A DNA stretch of 11,172 bases from Thermogladius sp. (GCA_009904025.1 WYEE01000025.1:1-11172); one strand, 5' to 3'; shown: positions 1 to 6,014, counted from the stretch's first letter. The notes: generated from the letters alone by a model not told the origin. Numbers and translations: made by a program.

Positions 1-1
1 G

Positions 2-184
2 TGGATCTCGGCGCATACGGCTCCACCACTCCGCAGGGTAAACCTACCTGCTACACTTGTAAACGCGATCGCTACGGGTTCCAGAGATCCTAAAAGGCAA
101 GTCGTCGCGAGGGAGACGAATGAGACATTTAGAGGGTTCAAAATACACCTGGACACGCTGGGCGTCTACGACACAACTCCATGA
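2..184 (+). CDS. C-terminal part of an unrecognised protein, cut by the left edge
   Basis: Frame 2 is open from the first bases to a TGA at 182-184 and gives about 60 residues, beginning WISAHTAPPL and ending HLDTLGVYDTTP. Its composition looks like a real soluble protein (mixed charged and hydrophobic residues, no low complexity), and it is the longest forward frame reaching the edge. I do not recognise the family: no catalytic motif, cysteine pair or membrane segment is visible in this tail. It ends 46 bp before the 3' end of the minus-strand tRNA-Ser gene, so the two are convergent. Codons include CGC and several NCG triplets, slightly unlike the AGG/AGA-dominated genes nearby, but the sample is too short to argue transfer. 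The start lies outside the window. Confidence 0.5.
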   Translation, partial: WISAHTAPPLRRVNLPATLVNAIATGSRDPKRQVVARETNETFRGFKIHLDTLGVYDTTP

Positions 185-230
185 TCGGAGACGGGTGTAC
201 CTCGTGAAACAAGCCAAATATGTGGATAAG

Positions 231-314
231 CGCCGGGGGCGGGATTTGAACCCGCGCGGGGTTTCCCCCACCGGCTTAGCAGGCCGGCGCCCTACCAGGC
301 TAGGCGACCCCGGC
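231..314 (-). tRNA. tRNA-Ser(GCT)
   Basis: The reverse complement folds into a full class II tRNA. The 7-bp acceptor stem is GCCGGGG/CCCCGGC with discriminator G, the anticodon stem is CCGGC/GCCGG, and the loop is CTGCTAA, giving anticodon GCT, which reads AGC and AGT serine codons. A long variable arm (GGGG-AAA-CCCC) and a T arm GCGGG/CCCGC with loop TTCAAAT follow. The long variable arm agrees with serine identity. No intron is present and the 3' CCA is not encoded: the genomic bases after the discriminator read CTT. The likely TATA element lies at 341-350, just past the stop codon of the upstream membrane-protein gene. Confidence 0.95.
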
Positions 315-336
315 AGGCGTTTTGAGTATATCTCGT

Positions 337-1617
337 CTACCTTTTATTAACTTTAAACACGCGGGGCCATGAGAGCCTGGACACTGCTTTTAACACTAGT
401 GTTATGAGCAGTATGTTCCTCGCCTGGACAACCCACTGGACGGGGGAGTCCAGGCTGAAAGGGTTGTCGTATACGGGTAGGTTTAAGCCCAGGTACATGT
501 TCGCGTAGTATCTCAGAGTAGAGTCTTTGAACCACATCGGGATGACCAGCGTGTTCAAGAAGTCGGTTGCGTAGAGTAGCGTTAAGTCTTGGAGGCTTGT
601 TAAAGGCAGGTAGAGGAGGGGGGTTGTTAACACGAGGGATTGCGGGGGTAGTGAAGGGTTTAAAACTATGGCTAGGAGGGTGAAGGATATTAAAACGCCG
701 TGCAATCCACCTCCACCAGGCCTCTCCCCTAGCAGTAGGAGTGTGTAGATTACCGCCATGTATAACCCAACCCATAAACCATAACCCGCCCTCCCAGTCA
801 AGCTACTTAGCATTATTGCGAGGCCGTTGTTAGAGCTATCCTCGACCAGGTATGTAAGGTAGTCGAGTAGGCTGCCCGGCGAGGCTAGTAGGAAGGGTAT
901 GTAAGGCGTTAAACCCAGTAAGACAGGGGTGTAATTGATTTGGAGCCTACCCCTTGCATCCAGGTATACTAGGAGGGCGAGCGGGACTAGTAGGAAGATG
1001 TTTACCGAGGATCCGAGCGCGAGCAGGAGAGCGGAGTAGGTCGTCTTGTTGACGGCTAAGTAATACAGGGAGGATACCAGGAAGAAGAGTGTTAGAGTGT
1101 CGAGGGAGTAGATGGAGTAGGCTATGAGCGATGGGAAGAATAGTGATAGGAGTCTCTTCTGTACAGGCGCCTCAGTAATCCTCGTGAAGCTGTAGTAGAT
1201 TAAAGCCGAGGCTATTAGGAACATTATTTCTACAAAAGACTGGAGCAGGTAGAATACCAGGCTCGCCTGAGGCGAACCGGGTTTGAAGCCCAGCGCGTTT
1301 GAAACATACATTGAAAGGCTCGCGAACAACAAGTACAGCGGGGGTTGATTCGATTTGTAGTCCACGTAGGGGATCGGGAAAACCTGTTTCCCCTCGCAGA
1401 CAAGACTCATGACATCCCCGTTAACCCACCCACCCCCGCCGCCGCAGGCACTAACATACAGCTCATTGTAGACAGACTGGTAGAAATCATCGTAGAAGGG
1501 TGTCTGAACTAGTTGTCTTCCAAACAGGATTGCAGAGGTTTCAGAGGGCATATGGATGATGAAAGATGCCAGACCTATCGCTAGGGCTATTAAGAACACT
1601 ACAGCCTTCTCGCCCAA
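337..1617 (-). CDS. Polytopic membrane protein, probable GT-C-type glycosyltransferase-like
   Basis: This 426-residue protein is mostly hydrophobic, with roughly ten or more membrane segments; the first covers about residues 5-21. A long outer loop follows with YDDFY (residues 42-46), two cysteines (58 and 74) flanking a run of five glycines, and then VDYKSNQPPLYLL (85-97) leading into the next membrane segment. An acidic pair after TM1 and a PPLY motif before TM2 recall the GT-C glycosyltransferase architecture of PMT and its relatives, which use lipid-linked sugar donors at the outer membrane face; the specific reaction cannot be told. The start is TTG at 1615-1617, chosen because AGGGGGTCA, a good Shine-Dalgarno match, sits about 6 nt upstream. 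It is divergent from the PMT-like gene, which supports a shared surface-glycosylation role. It could instead be a non-catalytic membrane protein. Confidence 0.8.
   Translation of the reverse strand: MGEKAVVFLIALAIGLASFIIHMPSETSAILFGRQLVQTPFYDDFYQSVYNELYVSACGGGGGWVNGDVMSLVCEGKQVFPIPYVDYKSNQPPLYLLFASLSMYVSNALGFKPGSPQASLVFYLLQSFVEIMFLIASALIYYSFTRITEAPVQKRLLSLFFPSLIAYSIYSLDTLTLFFLVSSLYYLAVNKTTYSALLLALGSSVNIFLLVPLALLVYLDARGRLQINYTPVLLGLTPYIPFLLASPGSLLDYLTYLVEDSSNNGLAIMLSSLTGRAGYGLWVGLYMAVIYTLLLLGERPGGGGLHGVLISFTLLAIVLNPSLPPQSLVLTTPLLYLPLTSLQDLTLLYATDFLNTLVIPMWFKDSTLRYYANMYLGLNLPVYDNPFSLDSPVQWVVQARNILLITLVLKAVSRLSWPRVFKVNKR
341..350 (-). promoter_or_regulatory. TATA element of tRNA-Ser, inside the 3' end of the membrane-protein gene
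   Basis: On the minus strand this reads TTAATAAAAG and lies 27-36 nt upstream of the mature tRNA 5' end, close to the usual archaeal TATA position given a short 5' leader. It consists of the last sense codons (Val-Asn-Lys-Arg) of the polytopic membrane protein, whose TAG stop is at 337-339. Placement is by spacing and composition only. Confidence 0.45.
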
Positions 1618-1637
1618 AGCGTGACCCCCTTAAGCAA

Positions 1638-1672
1638 CTCCTTATATTAATGGAGGCCGGGATTAAATATTG
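1638..1672. promoter_or_regulatory. AT-rich bidirectional promoter between the two membrane glycosyltransferase-like genes
   Basis: Two TATA-like elements lie here: CTTATATTAA at 1641-1650 and ATTAAATATT at 1662-1671. The second, read on the minus strand, would start transcription near 1637 and leave the AGGGGGTCA ribosome site in the leader of the minus gene. The first, read on the plus strand, would start transcription near 1672, downstream of the ATG at 1650, which would favour the TTG at 1686 as start of the plus gene. Assignment rests on spacing only. Confidence 0.4.
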
Positions 1673-3128
1673 GAGGGCGTTACCGTTGACTAGAAGCGGG
1701 GTCATCGAAATCGCTCTGCTACTGTTGATTCTAGCCGTGTCCACAATACAGTTCCTCTACTGGGATCAAAAGTTCACAGACAATGAGCTGGCTACTAATG
1801 GGAAGGGGTATGTGTCTGATGAAGTATGGTATGTTGCCTCCGCGAGGAACATCCTCGTCAAAGTCTTCCACTTAAATCCAAGAGAGGTCGGTTACTACGG
1901 TTACACGATCATATACGAGGGGGTCTTGGATAGGAGCCGGGTTGAGGAAATAGCAAGTTTATACGGGGTTAAATTGAGGTTCGACTACAGCAAGCTCAAC
2001 GGGTTCTACGCCTACTCGAGCAACGCCAGTAGCCTAAACCTCTTCCTGAGCAGACTTAGAGAGATCGCGAACGTGAGCGATGTAGTGCCCGGGTGGATGA
2101 TGCCTGATGCATCCGGTATAAACAATTACCTTAACCTAGAGCACCCTCCCCTAGCGAAATACGTGATAGCCCTCATAATGGCCACCGTAGGAGACTACCC
2201 GTTTTACTGGAGGCTTGGAACCGTAGTGGCTGGGACTCTACTAGTATTGTTCACATACTTGATTGCTAGAAGGCTCTTGAACAGTGCTCCAGCAGCCCTC
2301 GCCTCAGCCTCTCTTCTCGCCGCCGACCCCTTGGTCAGGAACCTGTCCTCGACAGCACTACTGGACGTGTATGTGGCTTTATTCACAGCTATATCATTCT
2401 ATCTCGCTTTGGACAAGAGATTTAAGCTCTCTGTACTAGCAGTGCTTGTAGGGTCTTTATTCAAGTTCAACACGCTGTTCGCCCTCACACCGGTTTCACT
2501 TTTATACGCGAGAGAGAAGCTTAAAGGGAGGTATAGCCTCCTTGACCTCACAGCCATCGTCCTCGGCTTCTATATCGCAAGCGGTCTAGGATTCCTTCTA
2601 ACACAGATGGTTGCAGGGATCCCCCTAATAGGCTATCTTGGGTTTACCAGCTGGTTTAAGCAGTCTATAACAGGTGCTATCGCATGGCACACCCAGGTTA
2701 AGTGTTTGGGGAATGCGTGTCCAACAAGCTCGGCTCCATGGGACTGGTTTACCGGCGTAAACTCCTTTACCTTATACTACTTCCCCGGAGGGTTGAGCGT
2801 TACGGCAAGCGGGTTCTGGCCTCTCTGGTGCTTTGCTCTTGTCGCGGCAATAATATTTCTACCATCCTACCTCAAGGGGAATAAAGCGTTCGCCCACTCA
2901 ACATGCTGGCTTCTCGGCGTTCTATCAGGCTATATTCTCCTATGGATCATAGGTGGGAGGACGCAGTACAGCTTCTACGCCGTACAACTCGCCCCTCTAG
3001 TATACTCGTCTCTAACGGTCATCCTGGCAACATTCAACTACGATAGGGTGGTAGAGGTACTTGAGTCCTGGAAGCACTTGTTTACCAGGATGAATAGAGC
3101 GCTTGGCAGGCTACTGTTACTCGAATAG
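1650..3128 (+). CDS. PMT/GT39-family protein glycosyltransferase-like membrane protein with inserted outer domain
   Basis: A 492-residue integral membrane protein of the dolichyl-phosphate-mannose protein mannosyltransferase type (GT-C fold, GT39). Visible hallmarks are TM1 at about residues 18-37, the Asp-Glu pair D57-E58 in SDEVWYVASARN at the start of the first outer loop (the position of the PMT catalytic acidic residue), EHPPLAKYVIAL (164-175) entering TM2, and GGRTQYSFYAVQLAP (435-449) near the end, the counterpart of the Arg-x-x-Phe-x-Tyr region of PMTs. A CX4C pair (352, 357) followed by PWDWF lies in a later outer loop. The DE and HPPL motifs are about 105 residues apart instead of the usual 20-30. 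ATG 1650 is used, but TTG 1686, with GGAGG at 1672-1676, is a strong alternative. The family is clear; the sugar and acceptor are not. Confidence 0.85.
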   Translation: MEAGIKYWRALPLTRSGVIEIALLLLILAVSTIQFLYWDQKFTDNELATNGKGYVSDEVWYVASARNILVKVFHLNPREVGYYGYTIIYEGVLDRSRVEEIASLYGVKLRFDYSKLNGFYAYSSNASSLNLFLSRLREIANVSDVVPGWMMPDASGINNYLNLEHPPLAKYVIALIMATVGDYPFYWRLGTVVAGTLLVLFTYLIARRLLNSAPAALASASLLAADPLVRNLSSTALLDVYVALFTAISFYLALDKRFKLSVLAVLVGSLFKFNTLFALTPVSLLYAREKLKGRYSLLDLTAIVLGFYIASGLGFLLTQMVAGIPLIGYLGFTSWFKQSITGAIAWHTQVKCLGNACPTSSAPWDWFTGVNSFTLYYFPGGLSVTASGFWPLWCFALVAAIIFLPSYLKGNKAFAHSTCWLLGVLSGYILLWIIGGRTQYSFYAVQLAPLVYSSLTVILATFNYDRVVEVLESWKHLFTRMNRALGRLLLLE

Positions 3129-3152
3129 CTTTTGCGGAAAATTGGCTTGTGG

Positions 3153-3160
3153 TTTATAAA
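3153..3160 (+). promoter_or_regulatory. TATA box of the ribbon-helix-helix gene
   Basis: TTTATAAA is centred about 26 nt upstream of the ATG at 3182, the spacing expected for a leaderless or very short-leader archaeal transcript. It excludes the GTG at 3149 as a start, since that codon lies upstream of the TATA box. Confidence 0.6.
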
Positions 3161-3181
3161 TCTTGCTCCTACCATAGAGGA

Positions 3182-3373
3182 ATGGTGGATGAGTTGGCTA
3201 ACACAATCGCCAGGATGAGATTGATAACAGTGAAAATGCCCGAAATTTACGTTGAGGGTATCGACGAGCTTGTCAAGATAGGAAGGTATAGCAGTAGAAG
3301 CGAGGTTATCAGGGTCGCTATAAGAGACTTGCTGAAGAAAGAGCTCTGGGTAAGAGACAGAGAGATGAAGTAA
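3182..3373 (+). CDS. Ribbon-helix-helix (CopG/Arc-type) DNA-binding protein
   Basis: A 63-residue protein with the ribbon-helix-helix layout: a beta strand RLITVKMP (residues 12-20), helix one YVEGIDELVKIG, a turn with YSSRSE, and helix two EVIRVAIRDLLKKELW. SSRSEVIRVAIRDLL is close to the family pattern in which Ser/Arg begin helix two. Such proteins bind DNA as dimers through the paired strands and are usually local repressors or antitoxins. ATG 3182 fits the TATA box at 3153-3160; ATG 3215, just before RLITVKMP, is another possible start. The gene has its own promoter and converges on the ASCH gene with a 12-bp gap, so no same-strand toxin partner is visible. The target is unknown. Confidence 0.8.
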   Translation: MVDELANTIARMRLITVKMPEIYVEGIDELVKIGRYSSRSEVIRVAIRDLLKKELWVRDREMK

Positions 3374-3385
3374 GCGTTTTCAACT

Positions 3386-3826
3386 CTACCCTTGAGCCCT
3401 CAACCTCTCCAACAAGAGGACGTAAAGAGGTTCGTTTTCATCTATCCTCCTGAAGCTTAAAGGTGGTTGGAAACCGGGGAAGATGCGCCTGAGCTCCTCT
3501 AATTTAACAGGCCTCTTGTACACCTTAACCTCTTTTATCTCAATGCCGATTGCGACCTTAGAACCCCTAATGTACTTCAAGTCGCTTTTGAAAACACCTG
3601 TCCCCCCAGATAGGGCGATCCTAGCTATTTCCTCGGGTTTCCCCACGTATACTTCGCCAGCCTTAAACTCGCCTACAATTGCTCTGGTACCCCCGCTCGC
3701 GTAGATTACGAATATACTGCCGCTTCCGGGTTTCAAACCGAAATATCTTCTAAGTTCCATCTTTTTCTTACCCGTGAGGATTCTATGAGCGTATAAGGGG
3801 AGTATGCTGATCAGGTACGTTTCCAT
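3386..3826 (-). CDS. ASCH-domain (PUA-like) protein
   Basis: This 146-residue protein starts with ISILPLYAHRILTGKKKMELRR (residues 6-27), the characteristic ASCH signature in which a Gly-x-Lys-x-x-Glu-x-Arg stretch (G19 to R26) lines a putative RNA- or nucleotide-binding cleft. IFVIYASGGTRAIVGEF (38-54) matches the beta strands that follow in PUA-like barrels. ASCH proteins are proposed RNA binders or coregulators; a bacterial relative, YqfB, hydrolyses N4-acetylcytidine, but I cannot show that activity here. ATG 3824-3826 is the start; GAGG lies about 15 nt upstream and a TATA-like palindrome at 3876-3885. It is divergent from trmI, another RNA-directed gene. The domain call is firm, the function open. 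Confidence 0.8.
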   Translation of the reverse strand: METYLISILPLYAHRILTGKKKMELRRYFGLKPGSGSIFVIYASGGTRAIVGEFKAGEVYVGKPEEIARIALSGGTGVFKSDLKYIRGSKVAIGIEIKEVKVYKRPVKLEELRRIFPGFQPPLSFRRIDENEPLYVLLLERLRAQG

Positions 3827-3875
3827 GTCTAATCCAATCCTCAGGGCAGGGGACTTTTAGTCGTGTTAAACCACT

Positions 3876-3885
3876 ATTTTAAAAT
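3876..3885. promoter_or_regulatory. Palindromic TATA element between the ASCH gene and trmI
   Basis: ATTTTAAAAT is a perfect 10-bp palindrome. On the minus strand it would give a start near 3857 and a leader of about 30 nt for the ASCH gene. On the plus strand it would start transcription near 3908, upstream of trmI. A second TATA-like run, TAAAAATATC at 3896-3905, could serve trmI instead. Confidence 0.45.
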
Positions 3886-3974
3886 CCTCGATGCCTAAAA
3901 ATATCTCTAGATGAGGAAAGCTGGTATTACTGAGCGGTGATGCATGACACCAGTGCCGAATGGTGTTTAAAGTA

Positions 3975-4736
3975 ATGTCTATTAAGCCAGGGGATCTAAT
4001 TCTCTTCTACATAGACTCGAAGAGAAAGTTTATCCAGAGAATCGAGCCAGGTAAAATCCTCGGGACGGATAAAGGTGTAATCAGACACGACGACGTCATC
4101 GGGAGAAGGCTCGGTGAACAAATCTCAACCTCGAGGGGGTTTAAAGCATATTTGCTTAAACCTCTGCCAGTGGATTTCCTCTCTGCTATGAGGAGGGTCA
4201 CACAGGTAATCTACCCTAAGGATGTTAGCCTAATGGTGTACCTGGCGGGTGTTTCAGAGGGGGCCAAAGTCCTCGAGGGGGGTGTGGGCACAGGACACGT
4301 CACAGCTGTGCTAGCCTACCTTGTGGGGGAGAAAGGGAGGGTGTTCGCCGTAGATGTAGATGAAGCCAAACTCAAGAAAGCTATGGAGAACCTGGATAAG
4401 CTGGGTCTAATGAATAGAGTTGTTTTCATCCGCAAGGATATCCGAGAGTGGAGTGGGGAGCGCGATTTCGACGCCGCTATTCTAGACGTCCCCGACCCGT
4501 GGAATTCTATTAGAGTGATCCACGAGTCTCTAAAGCCCTCCTCCCCGTTACTTGCATTCCTACCTACGATCAACCAGGTTGAGAAAACTGTTGTAGGTAT
4601 GAAAGGTCTCTTCACGGACATACATGTATATGAGACTCTTGTTAGAGAGTACCTTGTACTACAAGATGGGACGAGACCGAGCCCGAGGATGATAGGTCAT
4701 ACAGGGTTTATCGTCTTCGGGAGAAAAATCATCTAG
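3975..4736 (+). CDS. trmI: tRNA (adenine-N1)-methyltransferase, archaeal TrmI
   Basis: A 253-residue class I SAM methyltransferase with the features of archaeal TrmI, which makes m1A at position 58 (and in Pyrococcus also 57) of the tRNA T loop and helps thermostability. From this start, a small N-terminal beta domain (KPGDLILFY, IRHDDVIGR) precedes the TrmI-specific TQVIYPKDVSLMVYLAGV (76-93). SAM motif I, VLEGGVGTGHVT, is at 99-110 and the acidic strand end FAVDVDE at 124-130. The catalytic-site strand AILDVPDPW is at 168-176 and the conserved C-terminal RMIGHTGFIVF at 238-248. ATG 3975 is preferred over ATG 3960 because GGTG lies 8 nt upstream and family members start just before the PGD motif. 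It converges with the lysine methyltransferase, with 3 bp between the stop codons. Confidence 0.9.
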   Translation: MSIKPGDLILFYIDSKRKFIQRIEPGKILGTDKGVIRHDDVIGRRLGEQISTSRGFKAYLLKPLPVDFLSAMRRVTQVIYPKDVSLMVYLAGVSEGAKVLEGGVGTGHVTAVLAYLVGEKGRVFAVDVDEAKLKKAMENLDKLGLMNRVVFIRKDIREWSGERDFDAAILDVPDPWNSIRVIHESLKPSSPLLAFLPTINQVEKTVVGMKGLFTDIHVYETLVREYLVLQDGTRPSPRMIGHTGFIVFGRKII

Positions 4737-4739
4737 AGA

Positions 4740-5222
4740 CTAAACATGCTTACCCTTAACATAAAGGTAGATCGTGTGGGTTAAACCGTTGTCGTCTTTC
4801 ACGTCGACAACTCTGACCGGGTTCCAGCCCGGTATCCTGAATTCGTGACTTACAACCCTAGCCCCGTCTCTCAACTCCATCTCTAATTTAGGCCTTAAAG
4901 CCTCGTTGACGGATGTGAGAAGGAACAGTGTTACAACGGTAGCCTCACCTATATTCACGTTAAAGAAATCATCGTTTATGAGGACAACTCTTTCCGCCAA
5001 CCCGTGGTTTATCACATTATTTTTCGCCTCTTTAACCCTCTCGGGGTCTTTCTCGATGCCGACAGCTTTCTTAGCGTTAAACTCCTTAACTGACACCACG
5101 AGGATCCGGCCGTCTCCGCAACCAAGATCGTAGACAATGTCGTCGGGGCCGACTCCAGCTAATCTAAGCATCTCTCTGACTACTGGGTAGGGGGTGGGTA
5201 CGTAAGGAACATAGTAGTACAT
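4740..5222 (-). CDS. Protein lysine methyltransferase, aKMT family
   Basis: The 160-residue protein matches, from memory, the Sulfolobus aKMT enzyme nearly end to end. That enzyme is a small single-domain class I SAM methyltransferase that modifies lysines on many proteins, including the chromatin protein Cren7. Visible motifs are VPYVPTP (5-11), motif I VYDLGCGDGRI (30-40), the acidic SAM-ribose residue E57 in VGIEKDP, VVTLFLLTSVNEALRPKLE (96-114), and the diagnostic HEFRIPGWNP (126-135). ATG 5220-5222 is preceded by GAGG about 9 nt upstream and by TTATAATTTT at 5252-5261, so the gene has its own promoter immediately behind the stop of the upstream gene. Broad substrate use is inferred from the family. 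Confidence 0.88.
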   Translation of the reverse strand: MYYYVPYVPTPYPVVREMLRLAGVGPDDIVYDLGCGDGRILVVSVKEFNAKKAVGIEKDPERVKEAKNNVINHGLAERVVLINDDFFNVNIGEATVVTLFLLTSVNEALRPKLEMELRDGARVVSHEFRIPGWNPVRVVDVKDDNGLTHTIYLYVKGKHV

Positions 5223-5251
5223 GAATCAATTCCTCGTGTTGAACACATATG

Positions 5252-5261
5252 AAAATTATAA
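5252..5261 (-). promoter_or_regulatory. TATA box of the lysine methyltransferase gene
   Basis: It reads TTATAATTTT on the minus strand and ends about 30 nt upstream of the ATG at 5222. It begins almost directly after the TAA stop (5263-5265) of the preceding minus-strand gene, so the two genes are probably transcribed separately. Confidence 0.5.
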
Positions 5262-5262
5262 C

Positions 5263-5577
5263 TTATTGGCTCCCTAAAGCTTTACTCTTCATAATCTCTA
5301 GGGCTTTCTCCTCATCCGGCTGGAGAGCTTGGTTTAAAGGCAACTGAGACAACAGGACTCTAACGCCTCCATCGTCGAGTTCCGCGAGGATTTGGGGGAG
5401 CCATGCCATACCGAATTCATCTTTATCCCCATATTCGTTCACGTACACGTAGTCCTCTATTTTCACGTCTAGTGGCACATTTAGCTCTTTTGATATCCTA
5501 TCCGCCAATCTCACCCATAGTTTATGATAGGGGTGATGCTCGGCTGTAACTAAGACTATTTTTTTAACTGAGGGCAT
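5263..5577 (-). CDS. Small glutaredoxin/thioredoxin-fold-like protein lacking cysteines
   Basis: I do not recognise a named family for this 104-residue protein. Its layout resembles a glutaredoxin: strand KIVLVTA (6-12), then EHHPYHKLW (13-21) leading into helix WVRLADRISKEL, strand PLDVKIEDY (35-43), then WLPQILAELDDG (59-70), which looks like the cis-proline strand segment (VPQIF-DG) of glutaredoxins, and a last strand VRVLLSQLP. At the active-site position the usual CPYC is replaced by HPYH (15-18), and the protein has no cysteine at all, so thiol-disulphide chemistry is excluded; the histidines could bind a metal. The ATG at 5575-5577 has AGGTGG 5 nt upstream and TTTTAAA at 5617-5623. The fold assignment is inference from pattern; a different alpha/beta fold remains possible. 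Confidence 0.6.
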   Translation of the reverse strand: MPSVKKIVLVTAEHHPYHKLWVRLADRISKELNVPLDVKIEDYVYVNEYGDKDEFGMAWLPQILAELDDGGVRVLLSQLPLNQALQPDEEKALEIMKSKALGSQ

Positions 5578-5616
5578 TTAAACCACCTATACTACCCCTC
5601 TTGATATGCTAGAGGG

Positions 5617-5623
5617 TTTAAAA
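5617..5623 (-). promoter_or_regulatory. TATA box of the cysteine-free glutaredoxin-like gene
   Basis: TTTTAAA on the minus strand lies about 40 nt upstream of the ATG at 5577, leaving a leader of roughly 15-20 nt that contains the ribosome site AGGTGG at 5583-5588. It falls in the 70-bp gap after the rps26e stop. Confidence 0.45.
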
Positions 5624-5647
5624 GCAAAGCAGGTTTCAGGCCGACCA

Positions 5648-5935
5648 CTATATTGCGAGACCCTTTGCCTTCCTCTCCTCTTCCGGCCTAACCTTAATTA
5701 TACCGTAGTGGATAGCACACGATATACAGTAGCATTTCCTAACAGGATACTTCATTATAATTGCCCCCTTCTTCTCCAGCTCTTCAGCTAGCTGAGGTGC
5801 GACTGGGCTATACATTCTCGTCACGCAGATAGCCTTGTCGGCCGGTACAAGCCTCCCGCAGTTATCGCATTGCACTAGCTCGACTTTACCCTTATCCCCC
5901 TTCCTCCTACCCCTACTCTCCCTCTTCTTAGGCAT
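5648..5935 (-). CDS. rps26e: Small ribosomal subunit protein S26e
   Basis: This 95-residue protein is eukaryote/archaea-type ribosomal protein eS26, found near the mRNA exit on the small subunit in the Crenarchaeota and eukaryotes. The basic N terminus PKKRESRGRRKGDKG (2-16) is followed by VQCDNCGRLVP with the first zinc pair (C23, C26), then VTRMYSPVAPQLAEELEKKG, and then RKCYCISCAIHYGIIKV with the second group of cysteines. This is the full family pattern. The ATG at 5933-5935 is preceded by AAGGTGG with 7-nt spacing and by a TATA box at 5979-5987. The presence of S26e itself points away from Euryarchaeota, where it is generally absent. Confidence 0.96.
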   Translation of the reverse strand: MPKKRESRGRRKGDKGKVELVQCDNCGRLVPADKAICVTRMYSPVAPQLAEELEKKGAIIMKYPVRKCYCISCAIHYGIIKVRPEEERKAKGLAI

Positions 5936-5978
5936 TCAATAACCACCTTTCAGCTGTTTCTCTTAATGAATCAAAAGC

Positions 5979-5987
5979 CTTTATACC
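5979..5987 (-). promoter_or_regulatory. TATA box of rps26e
   Basis: The minus strand reads GGTATAAAGG, about 45 nt upstream of the ATG at 5935, leaving a leader of about 20 nt that includes the ribosome site AAGGTGG (5943-5949). It sits just downstream of the PolB1 stop codon (6015-6017), so S26e has its own promoter behind the polymerase gene. Confidence 0.55.
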
Positions 5988-6014
5988 TTACTATCTTGGA
6001 GGAACAGGCATGTC

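Noticed and set aside
1..93. Frame-1 reading with a CYTC motif ending in TAA
   Set aside because: It is shorter than the overlapping frame-2 reading (2-184) and its composition is less protein-like; both cannot be real.
120..350. Plus-strand frame of 76 residues starting at ATG 120
   Set aside because: It runs straight through the tRNA-Ser gene and has no ribosome site; it is a chance frame.
353..775. Minus-strand frame of 140 residues
   Set aside because: It lies wholly inside the membrane-protein gene in another frame and is rich in Pro, Arg and His as shadow frames usually are.
3182..3826. RHH and ASCH genes as a toxin-antitoxin pair
   Set aside because: The genes are convergent with separate promoters, whereas such pairs are normally in one operon, and ASCH is not shown here to be a toxin.
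4316..4621. Minus-strand frame of 101 residues antisense to trmI
   Set aside because: It is serine- and arginine-rich, has no motifs, and mirrors the strongly conserved SAM domain of TrmI.
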